Origin: a virus
Virus record (IMG/VR): IMGVR_UViG_3300032893_000226
Span: 1 to 29,376 of that record
Direction: 5' to 3' (one strand)
Length of the DNA stretch: 29,376 nucleotides
Shown here piece after piece: positions 7,393-13,154 of this stretch. Numbering within the stretch: position 1 is the stretch's first letter; each line of letters opens with the position of its first letter. A program made the position numbers and the translations under genes. Below the pieces are notes generated by a model. It worked only from the letters and a program-made list of their open reading frames with translations, had not been told where the DNA came from and ran no database searches.

Positions 7393-7543
7393 TGGGAAGC
7401 CCTTTCGACATACATTTGATCATCGTCTCATTGTCTTTATGAAGATAACAGAGACTGACAGTCTTTTGGCATTTGATCTTCACAGACCAATCAGCAGACT
7501 GACACCACAATGAGACTGCAATTAAGAACTCAAGGATTCCCAT
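7382..7543 (-). CDS. 53-aa protein with signal-like N-terminus and four cysteines
   Basis: A 53-codon gene with a good ribosome site (AAAGGAG, 8 bases before the ATG at 7543) placed just after the stop of the upstream gene. The N-terminus GILEFLIAVSLWCQSA is hydrophobic, like a signal peptide or anchor. The remainder is polar with Cys at 14, 25, 32 and 44, enough for two disulphides if exported. Function unknown. Position inside a tightly packed replication operon, strong ribosome site and overlap with the next gene argue it is real. Confidence 0.65.
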   Translation of the reverse strand: MGILEFLIAVSLWCQSADWSVKIKCQKTVSLCYLHKDNETMIKCMSKGLPNEP

Positions 7544-7545
7544 CT

Positions 7546-7890
7546 TTAGACTCCTTTAGTCTTTGCCGTGTTGTTGGCTGAACTTACCTTGTATCTATCG
7601 TCAAACTCTGGATGATTCTCGAGAGTATCTAATGCCATCGCGATATTTGCACGAGCACATCCCAAGTGATGAACTCCAGATTCAGAATCTATGTCTTCCC
7701 CGCTTAAGAATTGGAAGATGTGCCGCAGTGCGGCGCTGATAGTCCTAACTACAGCAATTCCGTTCTTATAGTTCCAGGACTCATATTTCTTAGCGCCGAA
7801 TGCAAATGCTTGTCCTTCGGCCCATAGGGCGGCTTTAGGGATGTAAGCTAGGACTGGTTTAGATTGATCGTCTTTACGTCCTTGAGTCAT
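7546..7890 (-). CDS. dATP/dGTP diphosphohydrolase-type N-terminal domain protein
   Basis: 114 aa with the pattern of the phage dGTP_diPhyd_N (DUF5664) family: KDDQSKPVLAYIPKAAL, then AFAFGAKKYESWNYKNG, then SAALRHIFQFLSGEDID, then SGVHHLGCARANIAMALD. The family is associated with hydrolysis of dATP/dGTP to the monophosphate, so a role in adjusting purine deoxynucleotide pools is likely. The frame is open 12 codons further upstream to a TTG, but the ATG at 7890 overlaps the previous gene's stop (ATGA) and is preferred. Such enzymes occur in phages with 2-aminoadenine DNA, but no PurZ is in this window, so no base modification is claimed. Confidence 0.75.
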   Translation of the reverse strand: MTQGRKDDQSKPVLAYIPKAALWAEGQAFAFGAKKYESWNYKNGIAVVRTISAALRHIFQFLSGEDIDSESGVHHLGCARANIAMALDTLENHPEFDDRYKVSSANNTAKTKGV

Positions 7891-8087
7891 ATCCACCACA
7901 CTACTAGGAAGTACACAATACTCCAAACTAGGATTAGTTTAAACAGCGGGTTATTGATTAACCTCGCAATCTCACCATAACAGAATGTGACTACTCGAAA
8001 CAACATCACACTGATGTCTCGTGTAACTAGTAGGGCATTCTCGAATTCATACCTAAGGAATCGAAGTATTTGCTGTGTTCTTGTCAT
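7887..8087 (-). CDS. 66-aa single-pass membrane protein, first gene of the replication operon
   Basis: The chosen ATG (8087) has TGAGGTC just upstream and gives 66 aa: a basic amphipathic first part (MTRTQQILRFLRYEFENALL) followed by a C-terminal membrane segment (PLFKLILVWSIVYFLVVWWI) with almost no tail, so it resembles a tail-anchored inner-membrane protein. The frame is open upstream to a TTG at 8213, but that extension would cover the operator-like sites and is unlikely. The stop overlaps the next gene (ATGA). Possible roles are host takeover, exclusion, or anchoring replication at the membrane. Confidence 0.6.
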   Translation of the reverse strand: MTRTQQILRFLRYEFENALLVTRDISVMLFRVVTFCYGEIARLINNPLFKLILVWSIVYFLVVWWI

Positions 8088-8106
8088 GACCTCACAATAC
8101 ACGTCG

Positions 8107-8123
8107 ATTATGAAGGAATTATG
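8107..8123 (-). promoter_or_regulatory. Operator-like direct repeat, copy 1
   Basis: ATTATG-AAGGA-ATTATG on the plus strand: two hexamers with an 11 bp period. On the minus strand it reads CATAAT-TCCTT-CATAAT and ends 19 bases before the ATG of the first replication-operon gene (8087). A sister site has exactly the same position before the heptose operon. CATAAT also resembles a -10 hexamer, so the site may overlap or be the promoter. Confidence 0.6.
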
Positions 8124-8146
8124 TCTACAGATTTTAGTTGTCTTAT

Positions 8147-8181
8147 TTGACACATCTGATACGCTAGGCCTTATGCGAGCT
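8147..8181 (-). promoter_or_regulatory. Two-block conserved upstream element, copy 1
   Basis: Read on the minus strand: AGCTCGCATA, six unrelated bases, then AGCGTATCAGATGTGTCAA. Both blocks are identical to those at 14248-14282, and a shorter version is at 21027-21050. Each copy lies upstream of an operon in the same relative orientation; here the replication operon starts 60 bases downstream. Probably an activator or phage-promoter site. It is not a canonical -35/-10 pair. Confidence 0.6.
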
Positions 8182-8223
8182 GGCCCGATGTTAACCCCCA
8201 GCAATATACTCAAGCCCGCAGAA

Positions 8224-8288
8224 CCTGTAGACCACTCGCTACAGTCCGTATAATTAGCCGTTCAGGCGAAGCGGAATTGACGAGTGGG
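8224..8288. repeat. 65 bp inverted repeat, left copy
   Basis: These 65 bases are an exact reverse complement of 20931-20995, 12.6 kb away. The element begins CCTGTAGACCACTCG and ends GAATTGACGAGTGGG. It contains its own partial dyad (CCACTCG near one end, CGAGTGG at the other) and a consensus -10 TATAAT at 8249-8254 facing the enclosed segment. It lies in the divergent control region between the replication operon and the rightward genes. Confidence 0.95.
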
Positions 8289-8320
8289 GCAAGAAACCCC
8301 TTCGGGGTTGGAAGACTCGT
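8280..8320 (+). other. Nested hairpin after the left repeat
   Basis: ACGAGT (8280-8285) can pair with ACTCGT (8315-8320), enclosing AACCCC-TTC-GGGGTT (8295-8309). There is no T-run, so it is not a normal intrinsic terminator. It would be the 5' structure of any RNA started at the TATAAT inside the repeat. Confidence 0.5.
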
Positions 8321-8338
8321 ATCGGACTGAAGAGTCTC

Positions 8339-8366
8339 TTGACCAACGGTGTATCTGTGCTACACT
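8339..8366 (+). promoter_or_regulatory. Sigma70-like promoter with extended -10
   Basis: TTGACC (8339-8344), 16-base spacer, TGC then TACACT (8361-8366). It is the best host-type promoter seen in the window and points rightward into the structured non-coding stretch 8370-8511 and the tiny ORF at 8508. No gene of normal size begins close downstream, so it may make a small RNA or a leader. Confidence 0.6.
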
Positions 8367-8392
8367 GAAAGTGTCTTATCCGCCACTTTTAT

Positions 8393-8438
8393 GAGGGTAC
8401 TGCGGGCAGTCGAGTAACTGAAGTCCTGCAGTACCCTC
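8393..8438 (+). ncRNA. Long hairpin, candidate small RNA
   Basis: GAGGGTACTGC (8393-8403) and GCAGTACCCTC (8428-8438) form a perfect 11 bp stem. The 24-base loop holds CAGT/ACTG, which can pair as an inner stem. It starts about 20 bases after the predicted transcription start of the 8339 promoter. No reading frame of note crosses it, and the 420-base stretch 8088-8507 has no convincing gene, so a structured regulatory RNA or DNA-binding dyad is plausible. Confidence 0.5.
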
Positions 8439-8451
8439 GGCCAGTATCAGA

Positions 8452-8511
8452 TCACTATAAGTCAATGACTAGTAGGCCCCGAGAGGGGCCGTTGCTATAC
8501 TGATATAGTGA
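8452..8511 (+). promoter_or_regulatory. 60 bp nested dyad enclosing an extended -10
   Basis: Outer arms TCACTATA (8452-8459) and TATAGTGA (8504-8511) enclose GGCCCC-GAGA-GGGGCC (8475-8490), sharing nearly the same centre. Between them TGC-TATACT (8493-8501) is an extended -10 ending 6 bases before a GTG (8508). It could be an operator over a leaderless promoter, or the terminator/processing hairpin of the upstream RNA. Confidence 0.5.
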
Positions 8512-8633
8512 ACCGAGTGTTAGACATGCTCTGCGCTCTTTTGGATATGAAGCGTTCGTTGGAGCGTAAGATACGTATCAGGGCCGCGAACCGCCGTAAA
8601 CAATTTCGGATCGTCAAAGGCGGTAAGAATTAG
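8508..8633 (+). CDS. Tiny basic protein with leaderless-type GTG start
   Basis: 41 codons from GTG (or 35 from the ATG at 8526). The product is Arg- and Lys-rich (MKRSLERKIRIRAANRRKQ) and could bind nucleic acid. Support comes mainly from the promoter layout: TGC-TATACT, six bases, then GTG, the same spacing seen before five other gene starts. There is no ribosome site. Its TAG lies in the first unit of a 13 bp tandem duplication. No homologue is recognised. Confidence 0.4.
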   Translation: MNRVLDMLCALLDMKRSLERKIRIRAANRRKQFRIVKGGKN

Positions 8634-8656
8634 ATCTTTGGTCTAGATCTTTGGTC
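8631..8656. repeat. 13 bp tandem duplication at two gene ends
   Basis: TAGATCTTTGGTC occurs twice in direct tandem. The first copy holds the stop of the tiny plus-strand ORF, and the minus-strand peptidase stop (TAG, 8645-8643) falls at the junction of the copies. It looks like a slippage duplication between convergent genes. Confidence 0.8.
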
Positions 8657-9029
8657 TACGTGAAGTATCCACGACTCCCATAACCTGGCTTAGGTCAGCG
8701 AAGTCGCACAAGAGCTGTGCCGTTAGTTTGAGATGCCTCGGAGTATGTTCCCATTCAACTAGATGTGCCAACTCGTGCGCTAATGTAGTCAATGCACACT
8801 CTAATGATACTATCTCAGTCTTATTGAGACAGAATCTGAGTCTGTAGTCGGACTTAGAATGACAGTACATCCTAGCTTGAGCTTGGATCTTGAGTCCCGG
8901 CTTGATTACATATCCTGTCACAGCCTTGAGTTTCCATACTGGGACTCTCATGGCGGCAATTGCAATAAACGGCTTAGTCCAAGACATGTTGTCAGAGACT
9001 TTCATAGTATGGTTACGGCCATAGCGCAT
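8643..9029 (-). CDS. HExxH zinc metallopeptidase-like protein
   Basis: 128 aa. TTLAHELAHLVEWEHTPRH (about 81-99) contains a HELAH zinc/catalytic motif with further His residues nearby, as in SprT-like and related phage metallopeptidase-fold proteins. The N-terminal half has beta-like segments. No signal peptide, so it should act in the cytoplasm, perhaps on DNA-protein crosslinks or host proteins as SprT/Spartan relatives do; that is inference. It is a lone minus-strand gene within a plus-strand region with no ribosome site at the first ATG; starts at codons 9 and 15 are possible. Confidence 0.6.
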   Translation of the reverse strand: MRYGRNHTMKVSDNMSWTKPFIAIAAMRVPVWKLKAVTGYVIKPGLKIQAQARMYCHSKSDYRLRFCLNKTEIVSLECALTTLAHELAHLVEWEHTPRHLKLTAQLLCDFADLSQVMGVVDTSRRPKI

Positions 9030-9069
9030 ATCATGAGTCTACCTGGCCTCCGACCCTAGCCTCAATCCC

Positions 9070-9173
9070 CTTATGGTTATGGCTATGAGTACGTAGTCTT
9101 ATGACATGCGCTGCCGGCAGGCAGCTTAGGCTCTTAAAGCCGTGCGTTATCAGTAGACAACTTATGGTTATGG
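9070..9173 (+). repeat. Direct repeat pair CTTATGGTTATGG upstream of a small gene
   Basis: The 13-mer CTTATGGTTATGG occurs at 9070-9082 and 9161-9173. The second copy runs straight into the extended -10 of the gene at 9186 (its last TGG is the TGN element). Between the copies are GGCAGGCAGC and TTATCAG. Possibly two protein-binding sites or a duplicated promoter edge. Confidence 0.45.
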
Positions 9174-9188
9174 TAAACTATCGACATG
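9171..9188 (+). promoter_or_regulatory. Extended -10, leaderless-type
   Basis: TGG-TAAACT (9171-9179), six bases (ATCGAC), ATG (9186). Transcription should start at or within one base of the start codon. No ribosome site precedes the ATG, and no good -35 is visible. Confidence 0.5.
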
Positions 9189-9410
9189 GCTGTTGAGAAT
9201 GGTGATAAGACATACTCTAAGACCTCGTTTAAGGAGCAGAAACATCCGCGTCAGAAGGGCGGAGTGTTCAAGAAGAAGTCTAAGACAGAAGAAGACTCGG
9301 TAAGCTATCATCACAAGTTCTCAGGTAAATCTCACCCCAGACAAGCAGACGGTTCGTTCGTCAGCAACGGCGTCACTCTAGGCCAGGCCAGGTACGGCTC
9401 CCAGAGATAA
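9186..9410 (+). CDS. Small basic protein with duplicated HPRQxxGxF motif
   Basis: 74 aa, Lys-rich. Two internal repeats are visible: KHPRQKGGVFKKK (about 19-31) and SHPRQADGSFVSN (about 49-61). The C-terminus NGVTLGQARYG matches the start of the gene after the portal (NGIRLGMARYG at 18282), which suggests that both bind the same partner. Function unknown; a nucleic-acid-binding or head-associated protein is possible. No ribosome site; an extended -10 stands 6 bases before the ATG. Confidence 0.6.
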   Translation: MAVENGDKTYSKTSFKEQKHPRQKGGVFKKKSKTEEDSVSYHHKFSGKSHPRQADGSFVSNGVTLGQARYGSQR

Positions 9411-9586
9411 TAAGAGCCGTTATCAACATCAAGTCTTCTTAACAACCTTGTTATAGGCACGCCTATGGCATTAGCAATCCTAGTGCCATGTTGTGGCATC
9501 AGTGTTGCACTATCAATTGCCTGTCTAACGTATTCAGCTGACTTACCCGAGTACTTCCATGCGTAAACCGTATGCCGTCTATACAC
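9332..9586 (-). CDS. Doubtful minus-strand ORF, possibly HTH-like
   Basis: 84 codons. The part outside the neighbouring gene reads plausibly (KSAEYVRQAIDSATL, GTRIANAIGVPITRLLRRLD, the latter like a helix-turn-helix), but the last 26 codons run antisense to the gene at 9186 and there is no ribosome site. This is the only content seen in the 301-base gap 9411-9711 apart from the leader structure. Kept as a possible small regulator. Confidence 0.3.
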   Translation of the reverse strand: MYRRHTVYAWKYSGKSAEYVRQAIDSATLMPQHGTRIANAIGVPITRLLRRLDVDNGSYYLWEPYLAWPRVTPLLTNEPSACLG

Positions 9587-9608
9587 TAGTCAATTAGATT
9601 CACGCTGC

Positions 9609-9705
9609 GAGATAGTGCGACTTCGTTGGCACATGCGTAATTCGATTGCGAAATACTATCTCTCATCGTCTGGCACACTCACTGCAGTATGAGTGCATTC
9701 GGAGG
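9609..9705 (+). other. Structured leader of the DUF932 gene
   Basis: GAGATAGT (9609-9616) pairs with ACTATCTC (9655-9662), and CACTCA-CTGCAGTA-TGAGTG (9676-9695) forms a second hairpin ending 5 bases before the GGAGG ribosome site (9701-9705). Either could control translation of the gene at 9712. Confidence 0.4.
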
Positions 9706-9711
9706 TACATT

Positions 9712-10521
9712 ATGAGCAATCGAATATCAACGCTCGCTCGACCAGAGGCAGTTAATCCAGAGTTTATTGGCGGTTCGCCGTTCACGGCAGTCCGCCCCTC
9801 GGAGCACGTCTCTGGCCGGTATAGCTTCATTAGCACGGCGCGGTTTATTGAGGACATGAAGTCATTCGGATACGCCTTGGAAGCCACTAGACAGCCTAAG
9901 AGAGGCATGGGGATGCATTCTATGACATTCTCACATCCCTCACTGCCAAACCTTGAAGGCCTCAGGATGCGAATCCTGGCGACTAATTCGCATAACGGTA
10001 CGTCTGCTTTCAACCTGTACGTCAAAGTCGAAGTACAAGTCTGTTCTAACGGTCTTGTTGCATTCCGCGACGATGCAGACGCTTCGACGCGCATTGTCCA
10101 CCGTGGATACACTGTCGATAAAGTCGGATTAGCAATCCAAGCTGTCAATTCGAAAGTCAATGCAACGCTTGAGCAAATCAAGGTCTTACAGGCTGTTGAT
10201 GTAACGCCTACACGCGGTGTGGCGTTCATCCGCGCTGCTGCAGAGCTTCGGGATGCCAAACCGTTTCGACTGACTGACCTTGCGGACGTCCGACATGCTG
10301 AACAACAGAATAACACGGCCTGGAATGTCTTTAACCGTGTACAAGAGTCACTGATTCGCGGTGGATATAAGACAATCGAAGAGTATACAGATTCGACTAA
10401 CACAGTACATCGTATTCCTGGCCGCAGGGCGAAAGAAGTAACGGCTGTTAAGGACAGGTTACGAATTAACCGAAGCCTGTGGCAGTTGGCAATCGACGAA
10501 CTGTTGAAACAAGCGGCCTAA
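9712..10521 (+). CDS. DUF932 family protein
   Basis: 269 aa from the ATG with a strong GGAGG 6 bases upstream (an in-frame upstream ATG at 9646 has none). Typical DUF932 phage/plasmid pattern: SGRYSFISTARFIEDMKSFG (about 34-53), then MHSMTFSHP, then NSHNGTSAFNLYVKVEVQVCSNGLV (about 93-117), with a helical C-terminal third. The family is common on phages and plasmids; its biochemical role is not established. It opens a plus-strand group of accessory genes. The first base of the following intergenic hairpin comes directly after the stop. Confidence 0.8.
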   Translation: MSNRISTLARPEAVNPEFIGGSPFTAVRPSEHVSGRYSFISTARFIEDMKSFGYALEATRQPKRGMGMHSMTFSHPSLPNLEGLRMRILATNSHNGTSAFNLYVKVEVQVCSNGLVAFRDDADASTRIVHRGYTVDKVGLAIQAVNSKVNATLEQIKVLQAVDVTPTRGVAFIRAAAELRDAKPFRLTDLADVRHAEQQNNTAWNVFNRVQESLIRGGYKTIEEYTDSTNTVHRIPGRRAKEVTAVKDRLRINRSLWQLAIDELLKQAA

Positions 10522-10565
10522 CCCCCAAAGTGGGGCGCGCACACTAGACACGCGCTGAGGTATAT
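10522..10565 (+). other. Two short intergenic hairpins
   Basis: CCCC-AAAGT-GGGG directly after the DUF932 stop and GCGCG/CGCGC around an 11-base loop just before the ribosome site GAGG. No T-run follows, so these are more likely translation or stability elements than terminators. Confidence 0.35.
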
Positions 10566-11069
10566 ATGGGATACACACACTACTGGTCTTTCAATAAACT
10601 CAAGGGCATAACAGCTGCAGAATTGGAAACAAAGTACTTGCAAGCTTTGGCAGAGTGTAATCGCGTGGCCAGGCATTGGAATACTGAGATTGCTGTCAAA
10701 GGCAGTTCATTGGATTCGCATCGATTGTCGGGATTTTCAGCACATACGGATAAATATGGCGGATTCGAAATTAACGGCAAAGGCGATAACGCGCATGAGA
10801 CATTCTCACTCCGAGAACACTTTAGTGAGAACGAGCCTTCATTCTGCAAGACAGCTAGGAAACCATATGACACTGTCGTAACGGCATGCCTTGCTGTCTT
10901 GAAATACAGGCTCGGCGATGCAATTGACGTTACATCAGACGGCACGGCAGATGATTGGGCTGACGGAGTAATTCTAGCGCGGCATGTCCTCAGTCGAGCC
11001 ATACCGAATCCTATGAATACTTCAGATGAATCTAAACAATTCTACCGCAAATTGAGGTCAGTAAAATGA
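10566..11069 (+). CDS. Phage hypothetical protein of the MGYTHYW type
   Basis: 167 aa beginning MGYTHYWSF, a signature seen in a widespread group of phage proteins of unknown function. A central segment is SAHTDKYGGFEINGKGDNAHETF, and the C-terminal part is helical (YDTVVTACLAVLKYRLGDAIDV). No catalytic motif can be named. Ribosome site GAGG upstream. The stop overlaps the next gene's ATG by four bases, so it is probably coexpressed with the Gp88-like protein. Confidence 0.65.
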   Translation: MGYTHYWSFNKLKGITAAELETKYLQALAECNRVARHWNTEIAVKGSSLDSHRLSGFSAHTDKYGGFEINGKGDNAHETFSLREHFSENEPSFCKTARKPYDTVVTACLAVLKYRLGDAIDVTSDGTADDWADGVILARHVLSRAIPNPMNTSDESKQFYRKLRSVK

Positions 11070-11728
11070 AGACATATAACTGGTTGACACAAAACTCTAA
11101 GATTGCAAAGATGAGCGGCGTGCGTACCTATAACTGGGGAATACCTGCCTACAAGTCAGCAGACGGATTCAAGACATGCCCGAATGCAGCTGCGTGTGCA
11201 AAGGGCTGTTATGCTACTATGGGCGCATATCGATTTAGTAACGTCGCAAAGGTATTCGAGCGCCGTTTAAAGCTTGCCAAGTCTCCACGGTTTGGGATTA
11301 TCATCGACGCTGAAATTAAACGCCGTAAGGTGCAACGGCTTAGGATTCATGACAGCGGTGACTTCTTTAGCCGTGAATATCTTCAGACATGGCTGAATGT
11401 TATCAAAGCGAATCCTGAGACACAGTTCTATGCATATACTAAGATGGTCTCATGGTTCAATGAATTGCGGGCAGACGGATTGATTCCTGAGAACTTCATT
11501 ATCATATACTCATACGGAGGAACACAGGACAAGCTGATTAACCGTGATACTGATAGACACTCATGGGTATTCAGTTCAGTCGAAGCATTGCGGGCAGCAG
11601 GGTATGCCGATGCACATGTCGACGACAGTGTAGCCTTGGGCGACAATCATAAGATAGGCCTCGTATATCATGGTATTAAGTCAATAGAGAACACTGATTG
11701 GCTGAAAGTCAAACAACATACGGTTTAA
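11066..11728 (+). CDS. Gp88-like family protein
   Basis: 220 aa. The N-terminal pattern NSKIAKMSGVRTYNWGIPA, then TCPNAAACAKGCYATMGAY (Cys38, 44 and 48), then RIHDSGDFFSREYLQTWL matches the Gene product 88 family of phage proteins. The Cys cluster, RIHDSGDF and the later HVDDSVALGDN suggest a barrel-like enzyme with a metal or cluster site, but no reaction is known to me. ATGA overlap with the preceding gene and GAGG ribosome site. Cytoplasmic by appearance. Confidence 0.7.
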   Translation: MKTYNWLTQNSKIAKMSGVRTYNWGIPAYKSADGFKTCPNAAACAKGCYATMGAYRFSNVAKVFERRLKLAKSPRFGIIIDAEIKRRKVQRLRIHDSGDFFSREYLQTWLNVIKANPETQFYAYTKMVSWFNELRADGLIPENFIIIYSYGGTQDKLINRDTDRHSWVFSSVEALRAAGYADAHVDDSVALGDNHKIGLVYHGIKSIENTDWLKVKQHTV

Positions 11729-11786
11729 TTTAATGCGCATGTATGGCATGTGACATGCAATGTCTATGGTACAACGGAGGTAACCG

Positions 11787-11999
11787 ATGCTTAAATATAC
11801 TTTGCTGAAGAACATTCCTTTGGAAGAGAATACGTGCGAAAACGGCAATCCTGCTGTTGACGGCGTATGCGAAGAGCGCGATTGTCAGGCATGCTGTAGT
11901 CATGACGAGCGGGACCACGGCATATGTTTAGACTGCGGGCATGAGCAAGACCCTGGTGAAGCAATTGACCGCGCAATGGATTATTTTGAGGATAGGTGA
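11787..11999 (+). CDS. Small Cys-rich zinc-binding-like protein
   Basis: 70 aa with nine Cys/His-type ligands packed in the middle: C17, C28, C33, C36, C37, H39, H44, C47, C50. CCSHDERDHGICLDCGHE resembles a zinc ribbon. The C-terminal tail is acidic (AIDRAMDYFED). Strong GGAGG ribosome site 6 bases upstream; a small hairpin (GCATGT-G-ACATGC) lies further upstream. Probably a regulatory or scaffolding zinc protein. Confidence 0.65.
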   Translation: MLKYTLLKNIPLEENTCENGNPAVDGVCEERDCQACCSHDERDHGICLDCGHEQDPGEAIDRAMDYFEDR

Positions 12000-12002
12000 G
12001 GT

Positions 12003-12947
12003 ATGACTAAGTACAAATTCACGGGTGAAACAAAGGAATACTCCGGAATCATATTCCGTCGAATCCAAAGGTTGTCAGACAATGTTGTAGGCGGCTGGAT
12101 AGAGTCAGAGAAAAACCTGAGTCGTGAAGGAAGTGCATGGGTATCCGGCGATGCGCTAGTATCCGGCAATGCGCGGGTATCCGGCAATGCGCGGATATCC
12201 GGCAATGCGCTAGTATGTGGCGATGCGCAGGTATCCGGCAATGCGCAGGTATCCGGCAATGCGCTAGTATCCGGCAATGCGCGGGTATCCGGCAATGCGC
12301 AGGTAGACGGCAATGCGCAGGTATTCGGCGATGCGCGGGTAGACGGCAATGTGCGGGTATACGGCGATGCGCGGGTATCCGGTAATGCGCGGGTATTAGG
12401 CAATGCATGGGTATGTGGCGATGCGCTGGTATGCGGCAATGCGCAGGTAAACGGCAATGCGCAGGTATTCGGCGATGCGCGGATATCCGGCAATGCATGG
12501 GTATGCGGCAATGCGCTAGTATGCGGCGATGCGCGGGTATTCGGCAATGCGCAGGTATTCGGCGATGCGCAGGTATCCGGCAATGCGCGGATATCCGGCA
12601 ATGCATGGGTATCCGGCGATGCACGGGTATCCGGCGATGCACGGGTATCCGGCAATGCGCAGGTAGACGGCAATGCGTGGATATCCGGCAATGCACGAAT
12701 ATCTGCTTTAAATCATTGTGTTAACTTTATCATATGTTTTTCATATTCTGTGACAGTCACGCCTGACAATATAGTGATTGGGTGTCTATCAAAATCTCGC
12801 GTTGCCTGGACTAAAGTAACAAAAGAAGAGGTTGTTTCAATGGGATTGCCAAGTGACTTATATCCACATTATATGCAATTAGTTAAGACCGGCATGAAGC
12901 TGGTACCCAGTCGCGCTCAGCTAAATAAGACTATTAAGAAAACTTAA
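12003..12947 (+). CDS. YdcK-like left-handed beta-helix repeat protein, copy A
   Basis: 314 aa. The N-terminus MTKYKFTGETKEY, then GGWIESEKNLSREGSAWV resembles E. coli YdcK and similar phage proteins. About 31 tandem hexapeptides of the form G-[N/D]-A-x-V-x follow (about 45-232), the periodicity of a left-handed parallel beta-helix. Conserved Ala and Val would form the core; the two x positions vary and face outward. The C-terminal 80 residues form a separate domain (VTVTPDNIVIGC). No acyltransferase His loop is visible, so catalysis is doubtful; a surface, binding or DNA-mimic role is possible. Ribosome site GGTGAGG. Confidence 0.75.
   Translation: MTKYKFTGETKEYSGIIFRRIQRLSDNVVGGWIESEKNLSREGSAWVSGDALVSGNARVSGNARISGNALVCGDAQVSGNAQVSGNALVSGNARVSGNAQVDGNAQVFGDARVDGNVRVYGDARVSGNARVLGNAWVCGDALVCGNAQVNGNAQVFGDARISGNAWVCGNALVCGDARVFGNAQVFGDAQVSGNARISGNAWVSGDARVSGDARVSGNAQVDGNAWISGNARISALNHCVNFIICFSYSVTVTPDNIVIGCLSKSRVAWTKVTKEEVVSMGLPSDLYPHYMQLVKTGMKLVPSRAQLNKTIKKT
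12134..12697 (+). repeat. 18 bp tandem repeat array A (coding)
   Basis: About 31 units of GGCAATGCGCAGGTATCC-like sequence. Changes concentrate in three codons (AAT/GAT; CAG, CGG, CTA, TGG; TCC, TAC, TTC, TGC, AAC, GAC) while GGC, GCG and GTA stay fixed even at the third base. Because the unit is 18 bp and stop-free, long shadow frames appear on both strands. Confidence 0.95.
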
Positions 12948-12965
12948 CATTGTCGTCGTATTTCA

Positions 12966-13154
12966 ATGACAGGCTATGAGTACTCTGTGTATATGTACTT
13001 GATTAAGATTCACGGCGAGACCGGTAACGAGTATTTCGAGTTAGTTCTCAATGGCCAGACTGTCGGATATTTTACTAGCTTGGAAGCCCTTGGTGTGGCT
13101 ATTGAAAGTATCAAAGTCTTAATCCAAGGGTATGACCTATTGGAGGCAGCATGA
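12966..13154 (+). CDS. Small hypothetical protein between the repeat paralogues
   Basis: 62 aa, unrecognised: YMYLIKIHGETGNEYFELVLNG is a beta-like half, EALGVAIESIKVLIQGYDLLE a helix. The stop overlaps the ATG of repeat protein B by four bases. The start is uncertain because no strong ribosome site is seen. Confidence 0.5.
   Translation: MTGYEYSVYMYLIKIHGETGNEYFELVLNGQTVGYFTSLEALGVAIESIKVLIQGYDLLEAA

Noticed and set aside
2092-7890. 2-aminoadenine (Z) genome system
   Set aside because: Only a DUF5664-type protein and a Pol A are present; no PurZ or DatZ can be seen.
9663-10403. 246-codon minus-strand ORF opposite the DUF932 gene
   Set aside because: Fully antisense to a well-supported gene with strong ribosome site; composition (Ser, Arg, Cys-rich) is typical of a shadow frame.
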